Source: Sapria himalayana (taxonomy: Eukaryota > Streptophyta > Magnoliopsida > Malpighiales > Rafflesiaceae). From it: a stretch of 64,000 nucleotides of DNA. Both the position numbers and the translations under genes were made by a program. The notes under the pieces are model-generated. The model did no database searches and was not told the DNA's origin. It was given only the letters and a program-made list of their open reading frames with translations. This document shows positions 25,701 through 39,193 of this stretch, piece by piece. Position 1 is the first letter of the stretch. Each line of letters begins with the position of its first letter. The stretch is from positions 1 through 64,000 of the forward strand of contig JAREIK010011499.1 of NCBI GenBank assembly GCA_029783825.1. The letters are read 5' to 3'.

Positions 25701-28700
25701 GGGTGAACTCCAAAAATGGAAGAGCTTAGTAAAGAAAGAAGAAAAAGGGTGACCCGAAGCCTCCTTCTTGGTAATGACAAATAGATCCCTAGCGGTTGTT
25801 CTGACACGTGATTAAACAAATCAGCTGCGTAGCCCTCTTTCACAGAAAGGTGTGGCGGCATAGCTTGCTTCCAGAAAGTCATTCATGTTGAAGGTGGTCA
25901 CCCATTTACTGAGTTTTAAGCACTTCTTCTTATATGCTCACTTCGATGCTCGATTTTTGCCTTGCTCCGGGCCCTTGCCCTGATAAAGCTGGAGGAATAG
26001 CAGACATGTCCCAAGCAGAACGACCATCCTGGAAACCATAGGTGGCGTGTAAGACTGGTTCCCGAGCAGAATTAGTCGAAAGCGAAGAGAGTCCCAGAAG
26101 GGTGAGGAAGGAAAAAGGGGCCCATCGACTGGGTAAATAGAGTCTCGGAATCAAAATGAGAATCATCGAGGCTATCCTACATGCCCTATGTCTTTCAAAA
26201 AGAATGACCCTATTTATTAGGTCTTTTTATATCCTACCTTTTTGGCTTATTTCATTCCATTCTTATTCCATCTATTTCTCTAAATAAACTTATTATATAT
26301 TATTATATATAAGCAAAACAAAATTCAAATTTTGATGCTTGCTTAACAAACCCATTTCGGAGAGCATCTGCCTGGTCCTTACCAGTTATGAGTTCCAAAA
26401 TTGCTTAAATAAAACGACATCATAAGGTTCATTCGCATGTCACATCCACAATACAAAGGTTCTCCTTTTAAAATGCCATCGAAAGTGTCATGTGGCTTTC
26501 ATTCGAGTCGAATCACTGAAAGTCGATCTTTTTTTGGTCTTTTCTTGAACACCATGGAATTCATTGATAAAGGGGAAAGGCCCATAGCTCTGGTTCATAC
26601 ATGTATTTTTATATGAAAAAAAATCTTTGATGTTTAGCGGTCATTCTTAGAAATTCGTTTGAGAATGGTCGAGACCCTCGTGGATATCCTGTAGGTTAAC
26701 ATTGGAATTGTTCAAACCTTGGTCTATGGCAGTGGTGGTAGGAGTCGCATAACTTGCATCGTGATTCCCGATACTCCTCGTCGAATAGAGGGTGAGCCTG
26801 ACGTGATAGGGGCATGAGCAGCGACAAAGCTTAATCCAATCTTTCTTAACAATAATTTTGTACGCTTGAAGGCTCATCCTCTACAGCAGGGTACAGAGAC
26901 GAGACCTTTGATCCACCTCTTTGTTACATAATTAAATGCAAATCAATCGGTCGAATAACAATTTTTTCTAGTAGCACCCACGACAAAATGTTTGTAATAT
27001 ACATCTTTTTTTGGGACGGAGGCACGCGTGCTAAAAAAACATCAACTTGGAAGCGCCATAATAAATAAAATAAAGAATACGCCATAAGAGGTCCATGCTC
27101 GAAATCCTTTTTTAAGGTTTTCCCTTAATAGAAGTCTCGGATCAGGACTTGTTTCAATAGCTTGTCGGAGGAGCGAACCATCAGGTAGAATAGATACCGA
27201 GATCGAGGGGCAGATCATAGCTTACGAGCGAGACAACTCATCAACGATTGGTGCAGGATTGACCACTCAGCTATCCAAGTTACGTAAAAGACACATTTTT
27301 TAGTTTTTCCTAGGCTCATGAGGGCAAACTTTGTATCCCAAACTTTTTCTATACTTATGATGACGGAAAAGTGTCACTCATAACTCCCTCTAACGCAGGG
27401 AAGTCATCCCGAAAATGAAACTATAGTGGCTAACTTCACAAGACACTTGTTAGACAAATTACAAAGCACCATGCTTTCTCGAAAGATTCATTCATGCAAG
27501 CAAGTTCCTAAACCGAGCTCACTGCCTTCTTCGCTTAGGAGTGCCCTATTGCTCTTTAGTATCGAATCTGTTCCTTCCCTACCTCCCACTGCTTGGCTAT
27601 TCGCCTTTAGCACGTACTCTTGCTTACCTTGCCCAAGCTTAAACGAAGCGATCTGTCTTTCCGCTTTAAGAAAGATGTTACCGCTTAATTAAAGTAATGA
27701 AATTGCCCAGTTAAATAGCATTAGAAGTAGTTTCCCTCTTAACAAGGGATGATTACACTGTCCTTCACGACTCAAAAAGTCGATGACTAGTAACGAAACT
27801 CCTAACTTTGGATAGAGAGTGGTTGCCGACTTCAGGTGTTGATACCGACTTTGTTGACTTTACTCTTGACAGCTTGTTCTATTTTTAGAGTCACTCACAA
27901 CTCTTATTGAATACTCCTAGCTATAAGGTGAGAGAGTTACTAGGCCGAAAAGGTGGAGCAAGGGAGTACCTATGAACGAAGAATTGGTAACTAACCTCTT
28001 GACTAATGGCTTGCATTCGTTAGAAGGAAAGAAAGCTTATCCGCTCAATCAACATATATCGTTTACTTTGCTTTAGTGAATGCTTAAATCCATACTTCCA
28101 TAGCTTTAATGGGTAATTCTTCGTTCCTCATTAGAGTTCGAAAATTGCCCAGAATCATTGCATTCATTATAATAAGTTGAGCTCTTCACAATGCTTAGTC
28201 TATGATTAAATTACCAGTCCTGAACTAAATTACCAATTATTCAGTCATTTACCTCAGACTATCTACTAGTTAGAAGTCCACTCTTATACCTTTGATAGAG
28301 CTTTACTCACTCGTTACTCACTCCTCACATAAGGGAAACTCCTAACATACCCTCTGAAACAAGAGGGAACTTAGATTGTGACTAAGCCGAAGCTTCCGTA
28401 GACTGACAACGTAACTTGAATACCTTTCATTGCCTAATTTTCTTGTCAAATATAGACTTTCAATCTGTCTTAATGAATGCAGCTCTTAGCGCCCTTGCAC
28501 ACAACGGCTTAACTTAAGCTAGCTAGCTTCGAAGGCGTAACCATGTCTTTTTCTCTTTCTATTCACTCTATTATCAATCCCGAACTCACTTTATTGCATT
28601 GATTTACTGTTTGAAATCTATATTCTTTTGATGTTGAGTTTAGTCAATGGTACCGTACCAACAAGATCGACTTCCTCCCTTTGTTCGCTAAGTTGGGATT

Positions 28701-31700
28701 CAATAATCACATAAATGAATTGAAGCTGTGCTCTATGCCCCTTTCACTTTTCTTTTTTCAACCTTCACACGCCCTTGCCTGCTTTTATTCTTGTGCTTGC
28801 TTGTGCCCCCTTTTTGGCGCTTGCCTGGATCGCTATCTTACTAGTAGTTATGTTATTTTCTATTGGACCCTATGAGCATAATGATTTGAATCGGGCTTTG
28901 TCGAAAGAGGTCTCCGCCGACCCAACGACTTTCCGATGTGATTGACAAGCAGTGGGGCATGGAACGGAGTTTAATTCATCGCGACAGGAGTTCACCAAGT
29001 CTAAGAATGGGCCAGTCATCCAACGAGAACAGGTAAATCAGGTCAGTCAGCTAAGGCCCACTTTCACCTTTAAGATCAAGGTCTGTGAATGAAATGTCCT
29101 CTACTCGGTAGTAGTAGTAGGAACAAGATGTAACTGATTCATCCGTGCCAATGAGAAGGGATGGCTTCACCTGATTACTCTGAATCCGCTGATCAGGAAG
29201 AGAGAAAGGAATAGGTTTTCTCTTTAGATAAAGCGGAAGCTCATTTCTGGCCTCTTTGGCAGTAGCAAATAAGAATTTGTACCCCACCAATCTATTTTTG
29301 GGCAGGAGTCGTCAGATCCTGCTCAGGCAAAGGAGCGATCGATACTCGCTTGCAAGTTTTAAGTGCAAGGACAAGTTGATTTAGAAAGGGGAATAATAGT
29401 AGCCTAGCCTGGTTCTTCTTTGTTTTCCTGAGCTGTATGGTATGGCTCGTGGGAAATCACGATCAGAGAGAAGTAACGAGACAATAAATCCGTAGGAAAT
29501 AATGAAGTACAAGCGTGAATTATCTATCTCTTTCCTTGTTGCGGCCACTCGCCCTACATCAGTGCCAAACTAAAGGCTTGCGACTTGTCTGGATCCAGAA
29601 GTGGAAGAAGCCTAAAGAGTGTGAGGAATGTATGAACACCAGTGTTGGGCTAGTTGGATATTCTTTGATATAGCCATCAATTAGCCCTAATAGGATAGGC
29701 TTGTGTGGGAAGCCTCTGTTCTCTGTGCTTCTTTAGGTACGCACCTTTCTTTGCTCGTAGATTTAGAATGATTGAAATACTCATTTTTCTTTCCTTACTC
29801 GATCTCCTACTGACTCTAGGATTACAATGCTCTCGCCATCACGACTTTTCTGAAAAACTGCTTTCGTATCCTTCCCTTCCTCTAAAGGTGTTGTGTTCTT
29901 ACACGATATGCCTCATGCACGACTCCAATGCACCTCAACTTTAGAGGGTCCCTTGACTATTCTATCGTTACCCCCGTACTGATTTACTCGGTTGTACGAT
30001 CACTGATAGACGAGTCTTTCGACACCACAAGTGGACTTTCTTCATTCCTGCCTAAGGCAAATGCAAAGAACTTGACTTCTGCACTGTCGGCAAGGGCCAA
30101 AGAGAGTACTAGTTAGGACGCCTCAAGTCTCTATGGTCATTCATTTATGTTGTCCTGACTTTCAACCTGTGATTGATTGATTCAGTTTGGTAGATGGGCT
30201 TTCAGTCTTCTGTCAGTTATCTGATAGTTCCGGTACCAATTCTGACTCCATTTATCCTTCTCGGACTCAAGGATTCTTTTCTTGTGGCTATCACCTCATC
30301 TGTTACAAGACCTACCTCACCCACACATGTGGTTTCTTAATCTGAAGCTGCGATACTGATCTTCGATCAATCCATCCATCTTCAACAAGTAAACCAGGAC
30401 ACGGAAAGCATAGTGAACATCTTCACATCCTAGTGACCAACTAAGCTAAAGGAAGGTCTACATTTGATAAAGTTCGGGCTTGAAAAGAATCAAGGCAGGA
30501 GTACAACTTGACACGAAGTTTGAAAGAAAGACAAAATTTGATACTTATTCAGAAAGTACGACTCTATTCTGACTCAATCAATTCCATGCGGATCTACCTA
30601 ACACCAAAACTAGCTGGTTCATAACGAGCGAGGGATTGGATAGGTTTGGTTTCGCACCTAAATGACGTAAATATTCGGAAATGAACTTGCTTAAGCTTTT
30701 TGTTAGGGCTAGATCAGGATCAATCTATAAAATCTATAAGACATCCTTTTGTTAACAGAGAAAATAGACTAGGCATGGTCACCCTTGGAAAATCTTACCG
30801 GACGGCTATTCCTGACAAAAGATAGCACGGGAAAGAGAAGGCAATTGACTACCTCAGACAGACCTTGCTCGCAAAGATTAAGCATTTGGTACTTAGGGGA
30901 GACATCCATAACCAAAGATAGAAAAAAAACACTTTTCTCTCTCTCGAAAGGATAATTCAGCAGGTCTTGCCCTACGATCAAGGATGAGATTAACTTTGTG
31001 ATCAGTAAGCTACATATCCTACAGTCATATTAATGTCCACATCTATTCCTCCAAGGCCTCTTCAACACCGCTTATTCAAGAGCTTTTGAACCCGACACAA
31101 CCCAACAAGGGAATCAACAACAGGTATCTTTCATTTCATTGAAAAGATTGCTGCTTGAAACGAAGTCTTCCGGAGACGAAACTAAGTATGTAAACCTTCC
31201 ACCCAGCTAGATTTTCACTTTGGAGTACATGAAGAACCAGTTTTAGTCCCATTTATCGAGGACATAAATTGGTGTGCCCGTGGTAGACTTGGCCTGAAAC
31301 AGCAAGTGATTGGAACCAGTGGCAAGAGAAGAAGAATGAAAGGGGCAGGTGCAAACAGTGTGACCAAACTACTCACACTACTGGCATTGAACAAGAGCTT
31401 TGCCAAGAATACTAGAAGAGTCGAAGACTTCCAAGACCCTATGGCTCGATTTTACTCTACTCTCCATGAAAGATTCAAGAGATAGGAAGATGAAAGGAAG
31501 GTCAGGCCTGTGCTTCCTTCTAGTTGAGGCTTGAAAATAAGATTGGATTGGGATTGAACTTTTCCGCACAGTACCACACAAGAAAGTGATGGCAAATCAA
31601 AAGGTGAAATGGGTTCCGAGAGAAGCGATAATACAACTTTGGGAAAGCGATACAAAAATAGGGAGGGAACCGACCGATGGAACACTGAAAAAAGGGAGTT

Positions 31701-32000
31701 TAACTCCAAAGTTTCATACAAGACAATACGGTCCATATGATAAAATGGAAATAAAAATTTGGCAGGCCAGCTTTCCATCTAGCCAGGGGCAGTACTCGGA
31801 TCTACTTTCATTTTATGTGGTTTAATTGCTTTTATTCTTTCGTTTTGCCTCGAGTGATTTTCTTCCTGCTCGCTCTATTGCACATGAAGATTTAGGCGAG
31901 CAAATAGATTCATAGGAAGATTCCATACTAGTACCAGTCGAAGTAAGAGAATGCGAGCTAGTATTCAAGCAGAAATCTTTCAAATGATAACATGCACACA
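22700..32000. other. NUMT: long mitochondrial intergenic stretch
   Basis: About 9 kb with no gene I can name. Open frames are short. The longest, 108 codons on the minus strand at 25,200-25,526 and at 31,452-31,778, show no known motif. A minus-strand frame at about 27,070-27,210 and a plus-strand frame at 31,586-31,825 look somewhat protein-like, and I discuss them under findings. No rRNA or tRNA was recognised. Confidence 0.5.
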
Positions 32001-32049
32001 TGAATTTCCCTCTGTGTTTCATACCCCAATGGGACTATGAACAGCGAGG

Positions 32050-32730
32050 GATGTGGACATGAAATGATAAAAGTGTGAAGTGAACTTGGACCCTTTCATG
32101 TCCGTGAAAAGTTACCTAAAAATAGGAATCTTCGATTCTCCCTCTATGTTCTTGGGACGAACCATTGAAGGATTGGAAAACCTTTGGGTCCTTAGTTGAC
32201 ATCAATGACATGGAAGAGGTTGAAGCACTGGCCCTACCCGCATGTTTCTGCGGTCCTTAGGGGACAAAGATTCAATTTCGTACCCTTGAGCACCTTAAGA
32301 GGCTTCATGTTGCGCTGCATCCTTAAGCGGTAATTTTCCCTATCATTGCCTTTAGGCCTTCCGGTGGGGTATCCGCAAAGAAGATATCAGTGTGCTTCTG
32401 GGATGTCTTGAGTAGTTCGCAAATGGAATAACTGGCTAAGCTGCTCTAAGATGTCGTACTTGGGCACGTCATTTTTCTAGCCCTAGCAGTGCTTTGGGGA
32501 TCATTGCCTTGCAAATGAGGCGGTTGACAGACCCTTAATGTTTTAGTGGTATGGTTAACAGAAAGGCTAAAGCCCTCTGAGGCTAACTCCAAGACAAATG
32601 TGTCTATTTCTACTTCATTCACTTCCTGAACAGTTTGTGTGCCGGGAAAGGATGTGATTGACATTGGTAGTTCATAACCATTTCTCATTATAAGAAAGAT
32701 TCTTTTGATCAGATCACTATACATTCATTT
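32050..32730 (-). pseudogene. Possible Ty3/gypsy gag-pol remnant
   Basis: On the minus strand an open stretch (32,446-32,724) is followed, after stops and frame changes, by KYDILEQLSQLFH or SICELLKTSQKHTDIFF, then TPPEGLKAMIGKI. This order resembles the linker before the aspartic protease in Tat-like Ty3/gypsy elements, where a 'YDIL..L' block precedes a short helix-rich segment. No protease DTG box is visible. The resemblance is partial and needs a profile search. It could equally be an ordinary mitochondrial intergenic frame. Confidence 0.3.
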
Positions 32731-35700
32731 CGTTTATAAAGCTAAGACTGTCTAGAATCGGGCTAGAAGCACTAATGGTAGTCTACTTGGACTTATAGAT
32801 TGGACGTGTTAGTTCCTTATGTTTAATAAGAAGTAGCCTTTCCTTAAGCATCCGTTCACCTCAGGCAATGAATACGGATTCACTTGCTTCGTAGACAGGG
32901 TTTGTGTTAAATGAGCAGCTTAGTAGGGAAAAGTCAATTTTGTATCTCAACTCAATAGGTCGGCTTAAGCCATCGCTATATAGTATGAGGAGTATGATAG
33001 TGCAAATAGCACAAAGAGGAAAGTGAGGAGTTTACATTGACTTTTTGAGTTTTCTCAGATTTCCACAGTACTCCAACTACTGCTAGCTGATCCACTCAAA
33101 GACCTGGATTCCGGACCTTAATACTCTTATTGAACTACCCAACACCCCTTGTTGTTCTCGCTACACCATCCATTGTCCGCTGCTTGGCTTGCTCTCTGGC
33201 TATCAGGTCGGGCTATGCTTGCCGCTGAAAACCAAACCGGATTGAGAGTAGGGTTTCCTGGGACACAATAAGACAAGAACTTCGTATGGAATTTTATCAG
33301 CATTTACTAATTACTTGTCCTAAAAAGGACCTAGGCTCAAATCATGCCTAATTGAATCCACAAAAAATGCCTACCATGGCTTAGGAAAGGACTACTAATG
33401 GTGTGGTGTAAAGTCTTAGAAAAACAAGCTTATAAAATTTAGGGGGGGACAAATATTATCTTTATAGTTTGACCCCGATTCAGATGATATGGAAAGTTTT
33501 ATGACTGGATTATGATTGGAACAATTTCAAGTTTAGGGGTAAAATAGGAACGGAACTCGGCTAAAGTTCAATGACCTCCAGGCATTTACCGGACTAAGAC
33601 ATTTTCATCTAGTTCTTCTGGTGCAGGTATTCTATTCCAGTGAAAGCCAAGACAAGGTAAGATTAAGTTAAAGTGGGTCTTCTAAGGTTGGAGCGAGGCT
33701 ATGATTCTTTGATTGCAAGGACTGCTAGCGCTTAGAGGAAGAAGCGATGCCATTGATTCTGTTGGAAAAAGATTCGTAGGATAGAGAATTTCTTTTGTTG
33801 AAGAAGCTCTTGCTTCCTTTCAGATAGATAGCTGTTTAGCTTGGGACTAGGGTTTGCACTCCTTCTCTTAATGGTAGAACAAAAATAACAAAGGAGCTCC
33901 CCCTAAACAAGATGCAGAGTGGTAGACCATTAATTGCTTTAAAGACGGGATGAGTTCAGTGACTGAGGGTCTCAATCTAAAGTAAAGAGAGTTTGGACAA
34001 CAGGATTCGACTAGCTTTGACTTTCTTTCACGTCCTTCAGTGCTCTTATTCATTTTCTTTCTCGATACCACGAAAGGTCTACAAAGAAGTCAGGCTGTAG
34101 CTCTAGGTTTTGGGGTTGGATTTTTAGTCCTAACTGATAGAGCAGTCTTGTCTACCTTTTTTTTTTGGTATGGAATGAAGGTGTCTATCTAGTCCTAATT
34201 GGAATAATTTTCCTTTGAAATGAAGTCTAGTCAATCACTCTGACTTTCATCCCCGAGTCCAGGGTCCTAAATTGTTACATCTCCTGGAGATAAGTCCGGG
34301 TCCTTCAAAGAATGAATATAGTCATCTCAGTCAGCTATAACTCGGCTGTAAGAGCTATAAGCTGTTACCAGCTGGAAAGGTTATTTGCTTCACACTTGGA
34401 GTTCAATGTAGGTGCTCTAAGGGCAAAAATACATTCTCTATTCCCATCCTGAATATACTTATCGATACTTGTACAATCTAGTTATTTCAGTAGGAGATGG
34501 CGATTGCTTGCCGGACAAGAGAGAGGTTATAAAAGAGCTTGCTTGCGTTGGGCCCTGTTCACTACATACAATATACACTTTTTTGCCTCTTCCTTTGATT
34601 GTGTTCCTGACCAGAGTAGACCAAAGAAGTGACAGTGACCAGCTGACCTGATTCTATGCATGTTTCCGGTTGCTGTTCAAAGGGTAAAAGGACATAGGAA
34701 ATGAAATAGGTTAGAGACAGAAGTTAGGGACGGTTACGAGTGCCTGTTCTTGTTCTTATGAGTAGAATAAGATGAGTATCCATATTCGGTTCGGAAAGGG
34801 ATATAATTTACTATTAACAAAGGAGGCCCATACATGGGAAAGCACTTGTAAATAATGAGTGGACGTCAATAGTGAATGTCTTTATATTCATTATAATATA
34901 TTATTATTCCATTTGGGTGGTATACAAAGGTTTTTTATCTCGAGAGATGGATAAGGTAGCATGCCTAACTAATTGAGGAATTGTGACTACTTAGTCAAAT
35001 CAATTCCCATATCATACTCATGTTCGGAGAGGGCTTGTGACTTGTATGGGTAGCAAGATGAAACTGACCATGCTCTACTTCGATCTAGTAGGACATGTCT
35101 TTCCTTGCTTTGCCGGTCAAATATTTCATATAGACTGATGTCTTATAGTACAATGGATAAACAGGGGACCATAGGCTGACTTAAGAAAAAGATCATGCTT
35201 CCGACAATGGAGTAAATTCCTTAAAAAAATAGGTCTTGATCAGAGCCTAACTGTGGATTCTTCCATTCTATGTGCAAGGAGGCCTAGCCTATTTTAACTC
35301 CGGATGCGAAAAAGTCTGATTTCAGGGGTTAGAGCATAATCTGATTCAATTGCACTAGTAGCTCCAATAGCCCGGTGGTAATGCCTGTAGCTCTTCTTAC
35401 ATGAATTGCTTTAGGTATTGGATTTTTATCTCTTTATCCTCGAGACGAGACATCTTCCTATTTGCCAATAGCTTCTAGAAAGATTCTTGGAAAGAGCATG
35501 GAAGGGGCGTACTAGATAATATAGGCATTGGTCTTCGAAGACCCGTGAAGAATCCTATTAGCATTCCAAGGTGCCAAGGAAGTAGTACGCTTCTTAGATA
35601 GTAGGAATGCCTTTGACTAGTCATCTCTTCTTTGTCAGTCTTTGAATAGCCCTAGCCCTAGTTCATACACAAGGGATGTCCTTCTTAGTTAGCCTTCTTC

Positions 35701-37239
35701 TTAGTCTAATGCTTTCAAACTTTATTGCTCACACTCAAGTAATCCGATAGAGTAGCTCTCCATAGGTCAAGAATCCCCTCCCCCTCAGGAGAGTAGAATG
35801 CAACTACAACTGCCTTCAAAGCCTGACTACTACTGTCAGATCGAGGATAGCACCAATAGTATGAGAAAAGCCCTGAGATTGTTTGCTTGGAATGGTAAGA
35901 TCAGAGAGATCAGAGGGATTATCATCTTCGTTCACTCCACCACGTGTTAAGCATATGGTGACTGTGACTGCTATTACACATCATATGGTAACTCAAATGA
36001 AAAAGGATGATAAGGGCAAAGCTTATGGATTGTCTGGGATTGGAATCGAGAACTGATTGACTCCACCTCTTAAGCACCACACATCCTTTGTCTTTTTTCT
36101 TTTCAAGAAAAAAAAAGAAAAAGAATGAATTCTATTTTATATCTACGCTCAATCGTTGACGTTTGAATATAGTTATTCCGATCATTGTGTAAGCTAATCC
36201 GATCAGACTCTTAGTGGAATTGAATAATCTTTTTTCATTATAGAGTGAAGATGATTTTATCACACTCTTCCTCATCTTATAATCTTATAAAGAGTATTCT
36301 GTTCCAATCAAGGCAGGGTTTTTTATATAAATTATTCAATCTAGTTTTAGCGAGCGATAGGCACTCGAAGAATCATCATTCACGGAAACATGGGTTAAGC
36401 GAAGAATTATGGCCAACAAAAGAAAATTGGTCACCGACAAGAACTACATCCCTTCGTCTTGCATGTGGTTCCCCTTCTTGTCAATTTGGAAGTGAAGTCA
36501 TGGAAAGCAAGTCAGCTCTTTAATTCATTTTAAAGAAGTTTTATTTCTCCAGGACAGAGGTATGGACTCTTTAAAAGAGACAAGCTTCTTTATTTCCTAC
36601 AAGGATTTCCTATTTTTTTACCTGGCTTAAGCTTAATCTTGCGTATTCTTTTTTGGCCCCCTCCTTAAATTAAGAAAGTAAAAGAAGCAAGGCTGATTTC
36701 AAATAAGATGGATGCCATTCGCATTAGAGTGTGAAGGCATTGGGAAAAGAATTAATAGAGATTGAGCTTAAGCGAGCTAGCCAAGCCTTGACCCTTACAG
36801 TAAGTGGGTAAGGAAAACTCTGTATATTCCTAAAAGAAAGCCCCCAGCTCTTGAACAAGCTTCTGACGGAGGAATAGAATTTCCAAACATCCCACCGATT
36901 TAGTTGGCAGGCTGGAACCCCCTAACCCACTGTCAAGCTATGGACTAGTGGAAACAAAGTGAGCGAGCTTGCTCATTTATTCCATTAAGATAAAAGATAT
37001 ATGAATGGGGGGCCGAGTAGGCTTTTAAAGAGTAAATCGATGCCTTTTTAAAAAACCTAGCATATCGGATTCAGACTATGCCCCTTCTTCGAGTCTGCTA
37101 GAGGAGCTGATGGTGCTAGAATATGAATTCTTTGACAGATAAAAAGACAATGGCAATGAGATAGTGAATCTCTTCTCTGAAGCTTGGTACTAATGGACGC
37201 TCTAACCATGCCCTAGTCATGATTAAGTTGAATCACTCA
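32730..37239. other. NUMT: mitochondrial intergenic DNA
   Basis: No gene recognised. Short open frames include 92 codons at 36,245-36,523 (plus), with no known motif. A/T simple stretches occur at about 34,880-34,910 and 36,090-36,125. Confidence 0.5.
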
Positions 37240-37740
37240 GTGCAGAACATGAAATGTTTTTTAAGACGCAGTCTAATCATCCATCATTTCTCCGAACTGT
37301 GGAGAAAGCGTGGAAGATTCGGGTTGAGGGCAACTCCATGTTCCAAGTGGTCCAAAAGTTTGGTCGCTGAAAAGTTCGAACATTATCACCTTTGGAAAAA
37401 TTGAAGAAAGAATCAACGTCCTTAAATTCAAGATGAGCTGTACGAGATCCAAACCATTCTTGCGAAGGACCAGAGCAAGCACCGATTGATTCAACTAGAA
37501 AACTATATGAACTTAATGCAATGCTTTACTCGGAGGAGTCTATTATGAGACAGAAAGATCGGGTCCTGGAAAAATGGAGATAGAAAGAAAATAACTCGAT
37601 GACTTATCCAAAATAAGAGCCCGAAAGGCTTTGTGTTCCATTCAAGATGATAACGACAACATGGTTAAGGGGGAGACTAGCATCAAGGCTTTATCCTTTC
37701 CAAAACATCTTGGGACATTGCAATGTGAACAACAATTTTT
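37240..37740 (+). pseudogene. L1-type LINE fragment (endonuclease-RT linker)
   Basis: Plus-strand translation across frame changes gives SNHPSFLRTVEKAWKI, FQVVQKF, LYELNAMLYSEESIMRQKD, RVLEKW, and RKALCSIQDDNDNMVKGET. In plant L1 elements the order is W/H..F..V...W, then a KLK linker, then L..EE..WRQKSR..WL..GD, then R..N.I..L.D..G. It precedes the reverse-transcriptase palm. The order and spacing match that linker well, but no single frame is intact and the RT itself is missing. It lies on the opposite strand to the LINE scrap at 22.1-22.7 kb and covers a different part, so the two may come from one or two insertions. Confidence 0.7.
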
Positions 37741-38732
37741 AGTTTGATAGAGTCCTGACTGATTGAGTTGCTAGGATTCATTCGACAGGTCTATTTCAGA
37801 GAGAATGTTGTGCTCAGAGCAGAGAAAGCCCCAAGCTTGTGTAGCTTAATTAAAGAAGGAAAAGGAAAGCGGCGACAGCCCCTACCACGCTTCCCCAATA
37901 ACCCCTTTTTCATGATTCTGCATGCCCGTCCAAACAAATTGGGATACTTCACAAAAAAAACCAATTGAGGTGGCAGCTTTTTAATCCGCACTACAATCAA
38001 TCCCCATTTTATCCATATCGATATATGATTATGCTAAACCTAGACCAAAGAGAGGGCTGCGCTTTTGTTGGCTCTTCGAGGCAAAAGCACTAAGAGGAAT
38101 GGTGCTCATTCTCATGTTCCATCGAGTCTCGTTTGGTTTCGATAGCCTCCCCCTCTCCATCCTTACTCTTCTTTTGGAAGCCGTCATCTTGGATTTTGTC
38201 TTTCGTATGCCGGGGCCTTTCTATATCAATGAAAAAAAGTATGACTCGGGTCTCTCTAAAAAACAGAATGAAAAGCCCGGGTGTAAGCAAGAGAGAGGAA
38301 AAGGGGGGAAGAAGTCTAGTGCTAGTTCTTACTAAAACTTCTGTCTTTCTCTTTATTCTGGTTTGGAGAAAACAAAACTTCCCTTCCCTTGATTCGACGA
38401 ATTTAGGTTATGACCAATGCCCCACTAGCTGAATAGGCGAGGCGTCAGAAAGATACCTAAAAAAAGTAAAGGGTACGAAGGAGACGACCAGATATATTGG
38501 TTGATAAATTGGAGAAAGAATTCCGACTAAAGAAAGGGACGAAGGGAAGGGCTCATTCGGGGGGAGACTAGCCCTAGGACTTCCCACTGGGCGAGAGGTT
38601 GACCTCAGCCACCTACCCACTCATAAATTATGGTTTTCAACTGACTTGCACTGATAGATCCATCTTTTTTTTGAATGAGGCGCCCCTCTTTTTACTGTTG
38701 TCAATGAATCCCTGAAATCTGCTTTTGACTCA
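37741..38732. other. NUMT: upstream region of nad4
   Basis: The kilobase before nad4 exon 1 holds overlapping short frames on both strands (60-99 codons) with no known motif. A mitochondrial promoter cannot be placed by eye. Confidence 0.45.
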
Positions 38733-39193
38733 ATGTTCGAACATTTCTGTGAATGCTATTCTGATCTCAGTGGTCCTCTTCGATGTCCCGTGCTAGGAAG
38801 CATTACTCCTCTTTTCATTCCAAATTCAAGAATACGACCGATACGATTGATTGGTCTGTGTGTCTCTCTTCTTAATTTTTTGTATTCCCCTTTTCTTCAG
38901 ATAAAATACGATCCTTCTACGCCCAAATCTCAATTTGTTGAAAGCATTCGATGGCATCCTTATGAGAACATCCATTTTTATTTGGGTACAGATGGTCTCT
39001 CTTTATTCTTCGTGATATTGACCACATTTCTGATCCCTATTTGCATTTCAGTGGGTTGGACTGGTATGAGAAGTTATTGGAAAGAGTATATTACATCATC
39101 TCTAATTCGTGAAATTTTCATGATCGTCGTGTTCAGCATACTGGATCCTCTACTATTCTATGTTTTTCCCGAAAGCGTGCTCATCCCTATGTT
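38733..39193 (+). pseudogene. nad4: nad4 exon 1 (complex I subunit 4)
   Basis: NAD4 is a proton-pumping membrane subunit of mitochondrial complex I. The frame opens with MFEHFCECYSDLSGPLRCPV and includes FIPNSRIRPIRLIGLC, PYENIHFYLGTDGLSLFFVI and LLFYVFPESVLIPM. The length, 461 bp to the putative splice site gtgagg at 39,194, equals the usual angiosperm exon 1. Pro or Ser appears at several places where the protein normally has Leu, as expected for unedited plant mitochondrial DNA awaiting C-to-U editing. The exon is still open, but substitutions such as the KYDPSTPKSQF segment look divergent. The downstream exons are broken, so the gene as a whole is dead. Confidence 0.95.

Noticed and set aside
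35140..35200. A tRNA-like stretch (cttatagtacaatggataa)
   Set aside because: It resembles a D-arm start, but no anticodon arm or TψC arm with the usual ggttcgaatcc follows.
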